DNA from: Myxococcota bacterium
GTDB taxonomy: Bacteria; Myxococcota_A; UBA796; UBA2385
NCBI GenBank assembly: GCA_023150805.1
Contig: JAKLKF010000034.1
Coordinates: 1 to 58,292 of the forward strand
Direction of reading: 5' to 3'
Length of the DNA: 58,292 nt
The notes below the pieces were generated by a model. The model had not been told where the DNA came from. It did no database searches and was given only the letters and a program-made list of their open reading frames with translations. The position numbers were made by a program, and so were the translations under genes. Positions 56,559-58,292 of the stretch are shown piece by piece; position 1 is the first letter of the stretch; each line of letters opens with the position of its first letter.

Positions 56559-58292
56559 ATGATGCTCCTCCCCAAGGACGTCGGCCCGTTCACGCTGATC
56601 CGCAAGATCGGGACCGGCGCCGTGGCCGAGTCCTACCTCGGCCGCCTGCACGGCGAGGGCGACCGCGAGGTGGTGGTCCGCCGCGTGCTCCCCTACATCC
56701 TTCGGGACCCGCCTCGCCTGGCCAGCACCGAGGCCCGCGTGCGCGACCTGCTGGGCGTGCGCCACCCCTTCCTGGTGCCGGTGCTGGACTGGATCGAGGA
56801 CGGCGACGAGCGCTTCATCGTCGAGGACCGCGTCACCGGCGTCGACCTCGACCGGGTGCTCGCCTGGTGCCGCGCGCACGGCCAGGCCCTGCCGCACAAC
56901 GTCTTCCTCAACATCGCGACCCAGGTCTGCAACGGCCTGGAGGCGCTGCACGGGCGCCCGGGCAAGGGCTCGGGCACCGACAACGTGCTGCACCTGGGCC
57001 TGCGCCCCGGCGCCATCCTGGTCACCCGCGAGGGCAAGGTCGTGCTGGGCGGCTACGGCCTGACCCGCTCGCCGACGACGCTCAGCCACGGCGGGATGAC
57101 CTCGCCCGTCCCCACGCGGATGGAGTACCTCTCCCCCGAGCAGACGCAGCCGGACAAGAAGCTCACCCCGGCCAGCGACGTGTTCAGCCTGGGGGCGCTG
57201 CTCTACGAGCTGCTCACGCTCGAGCCCCTCTTCCGCTCCGAGAGCAACCTCCAGACCATCAACCGGATCCGGAAGGCCGAGGTCACCTCGCAGCTCCTGC
57301 GCGTCAAGGACCTGATGCCGGGCCTGGACAAGGTGCTCTACCGGGCGCTCAGCCTCAACCCGCGCCACCGGTACCAGCGGGCCTTCGTCCTGCGCGAGGA
57401 CCTGCGCGGGCTGATGGCCGGCTACTCCTTCAACACCATCGTCGACGACACGCGCGCCTTCTTCGCGCCGCTGCTGGGCGAGGAGGCCGGCACCGCCGAG
57501 GACGCCGGGCCGGGCGCGGAGGTCGGACAGGACGAGGACCGCCCGGCGACCGAGGACCCGACGGCCGACGCTGCGCCGGACGCGTCGATCGGCGAGCCTT
57601 CCGCGCAGGAGCTGGCCGAGGCGGGCATCGGCAGCGGCCGACCCGACCTGTCGACTCCGACCCTGGGCGCCGGCGTGGCGCTCGGCGCCGGGGTGGCCTC
57701 GCACGTGGCAGCGACCCTGGCGGGGCCCGCGGCCCCTCCCAGCGCCCCGGCGCCACCCGCGCCGATCCCCGTCCCCGTGGTCGACCATGGCTTCGAGGAC
57801 GAGGTCGCGACCCGCGTCGGGCCGCCGCCGGCCTCGACGGCTGCCATGGCCGCCGAGGCGGTGCGCGAGCAGCTCGCCCGGGAGCAGCAGGTCGAGTCGC
57901 TCTTCGACGAGGTGCCGCACGAGCTCGAGCCCCCCGGGGCCGCGGCCGGACCGGGCGAGCCGCTGCAGGACCGCCAGACCCTGCCCCTCCCCCCCGCCGG
58001 CGCCCGCGAGGAGGAGCGCACCGACCACGCCATCGGCCTCGCCGCGATGCTCGGCGGCGCGGCCGCCGCCGGCCTCGACCCCAACAGCACCCGCGGCTTC
58101 CTGCGGGGCGACGCCTCGCCCGAGGAGCCCGCGCCCGCCCGCGCCTTCTCCGACCCGTCCAGCAGCGGCATCGGCGACCTCGCGCCGCCGCGCCCCCTGC
58201 CACCGGGCCCACCGGAGCTGCCCGCCCTGGCCGCCCCCGCCGCCGTGCCCGCCCCCACCCCCCCCCCGCCCGCCGCCGCGCCGCCCGCCGCC
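56559..58292 (+). CDS. Ser/Thr protein kinase-like pseudokinase (3' end outside window)
   Basis: 578 codons are present and the frame is still open at the window end. Residues 8-285 follow the bacterial Ser/Thr kinase fold: FTLIRKIGTGAVAESYLG (glycine loop), RHPFLVPVLDW, LNIATQVCNGLEALHG, YLSPEQ and SDVFSLGALLYELLT. The catalytic residues are replaced: the ATP-binding lysine is R41 (VVVRRVLP), HRD reads HLG (145-147), the catalytic-loop Asn is A152, and DFG reads GYG (165-167). It should not phosphorylate. From about 290 the protein is Pro/Ala/Glu-rich and disordered, with LGAGVALGAGVASHVAATL and a poly-Pro run. Two ATGs in tandem allow either start. Likely a signalling adaptor; myxobacteria hold many kinase relatives. 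Confidence 0.85.
   Translation, partial: MMLLPKDVGPFTLIRKIGTGAVAESYLGRLHGEGDREVVVRRVLPYILRDPPRLASTEARVRDLLGVRHPFLVPVLDWIEDGDERFIVEDRVTGVDLDRVLAWCRAHGQALPHNVFLNIATQVCNGLEALHGRPGKGSGTDNVLHLGLRPGAILVTREGKVVLGGYGLTRSPTTLSHGGMTSPVPTRMEYLSPEQTQPDKKLTPASDVFSLGALLYELLTLEPLFRSESNLQTINRIRKAEVTSQLLRVKDLMPGLDKVLYRALSLNPRHRYQRAFVLREDLRGLMAGYSFNTIVDDTRAFFAPLLGEEAGTAEDAGPGAEVGQDEDRPATEDPTADAAPDASIGEPSAQELAEAGIGSGRPDLSTPTLGAGVALGAGVASHVAATLAGPAAPPSAPAPPAPIPVPVVDHGFEDEVATRVGPPPASTAAMAAEAVREQLAREQQVESLFDEVPHELEPPGAAAGPGEPLQDRQTLPLPPAGAREEERTDHAIGLAAMLGGAAAAGLDPNSTRGFLRGDASPEEPAPARAFSDPSSSGIGDLAPPRPLPPGPPELPALAAPAAVPAPTPPPPAAAPPAA

Overview
The window is 58 kb of very GC-rich DNA (by eye over 70% GC, with almost all third codon positions G or C). 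GTG and TTG starts are frequent, genes are tightly packed, and several genes overlap by 4 bp. Gly/Asp-rich lipoproteins, a giant TPR protein, a pseudokinase of the eukaryotic-like Ser/Thr family, a CHAD protein, an RRM protein and a delta-proteobacterial style MlaD all suggest a myxobacterium-like organism (Myxococcota or a relative). This placement rests on gene content, not on a marker-gene tree. I see no insertion sequences, phage genes, CRISPR arrays or rRNA; it reads as ordinary chromosome with some unusual protein architectures.

Layout. 1-3646 (minus): cysteine desulfurase, mnmA, rnc and a partial Elp3-like radical SAM gene, each overlapping the next by 4 bp; the theme is tRNA wobble-uridine modification and RNA processing. 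3717-9560 (minus): a 1947-residue TPR protein with a long Ala/Glu/Lys repeat. 9777-12898 (minus): an MlaE-MlaF-MlaD lipid transporter whose MlaD carries a barrel-like C-terminal extension. 13009-13950 (plus): UDP-glucuronate decarboxylase. 13993-15408: a predicted envelope protein. 15516-15590: tRNA-Thr(CGT) with a strong promoter and terminator hairpin, its 3' end overlapped on the other strand by a coding gene. 15569-18590 (minus): an RRM, CHAD, short-chain dehydrogenase and hypothetical operon. 18840-24254: lipoproteins, a sigma-70 family factor, a PrsW-type protease and a fatty acid desaturase. 24377-27049 (minus): SBF transporter, histidine kinase and OmpR-type regulator. 27177-30268: a TerB-like protein, a hypothetical protein and a bifunctional acetate kinase-PduL fusion.

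30373-43726 holds the most unusual content. First comes a two-gene GHKL/Hsp90-like module: one ATPase with intact motifs, followed by a 1173-residue partner with degenerate motifs and the same C-terminal signature. After a large lipoprotein and a coiled-coil pair on the minus strand comes a macro-like/SIR2-like fusion next to an ADP-ribosylglycohydrolase/phosphatase-like fusion. In that second pair the SIR2 and phosphatase active-site residues appear lost, while the glycohydrolase residues are kept. It is my best candidate for an undescribed ADP-ribose-related system.

43743-56425 (minus): a ferritin-like lipoprotein, the AddAB recombination helicase-nuclease, BolA, a hypothetical gene with an AT-rich codon island, purD, purH and a small lipoprotein. 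56559-58292 (plus): a Ser/Thr pseudokinase that runs off the window. A recurring pattern is enzyme folds with missing catalytic residues: Elp3-like, GHKL partner, SIR2-like, phosphatase-like and kinase-like. Motif calls come from reading the sequence by eye; no alignments or database searches were run.
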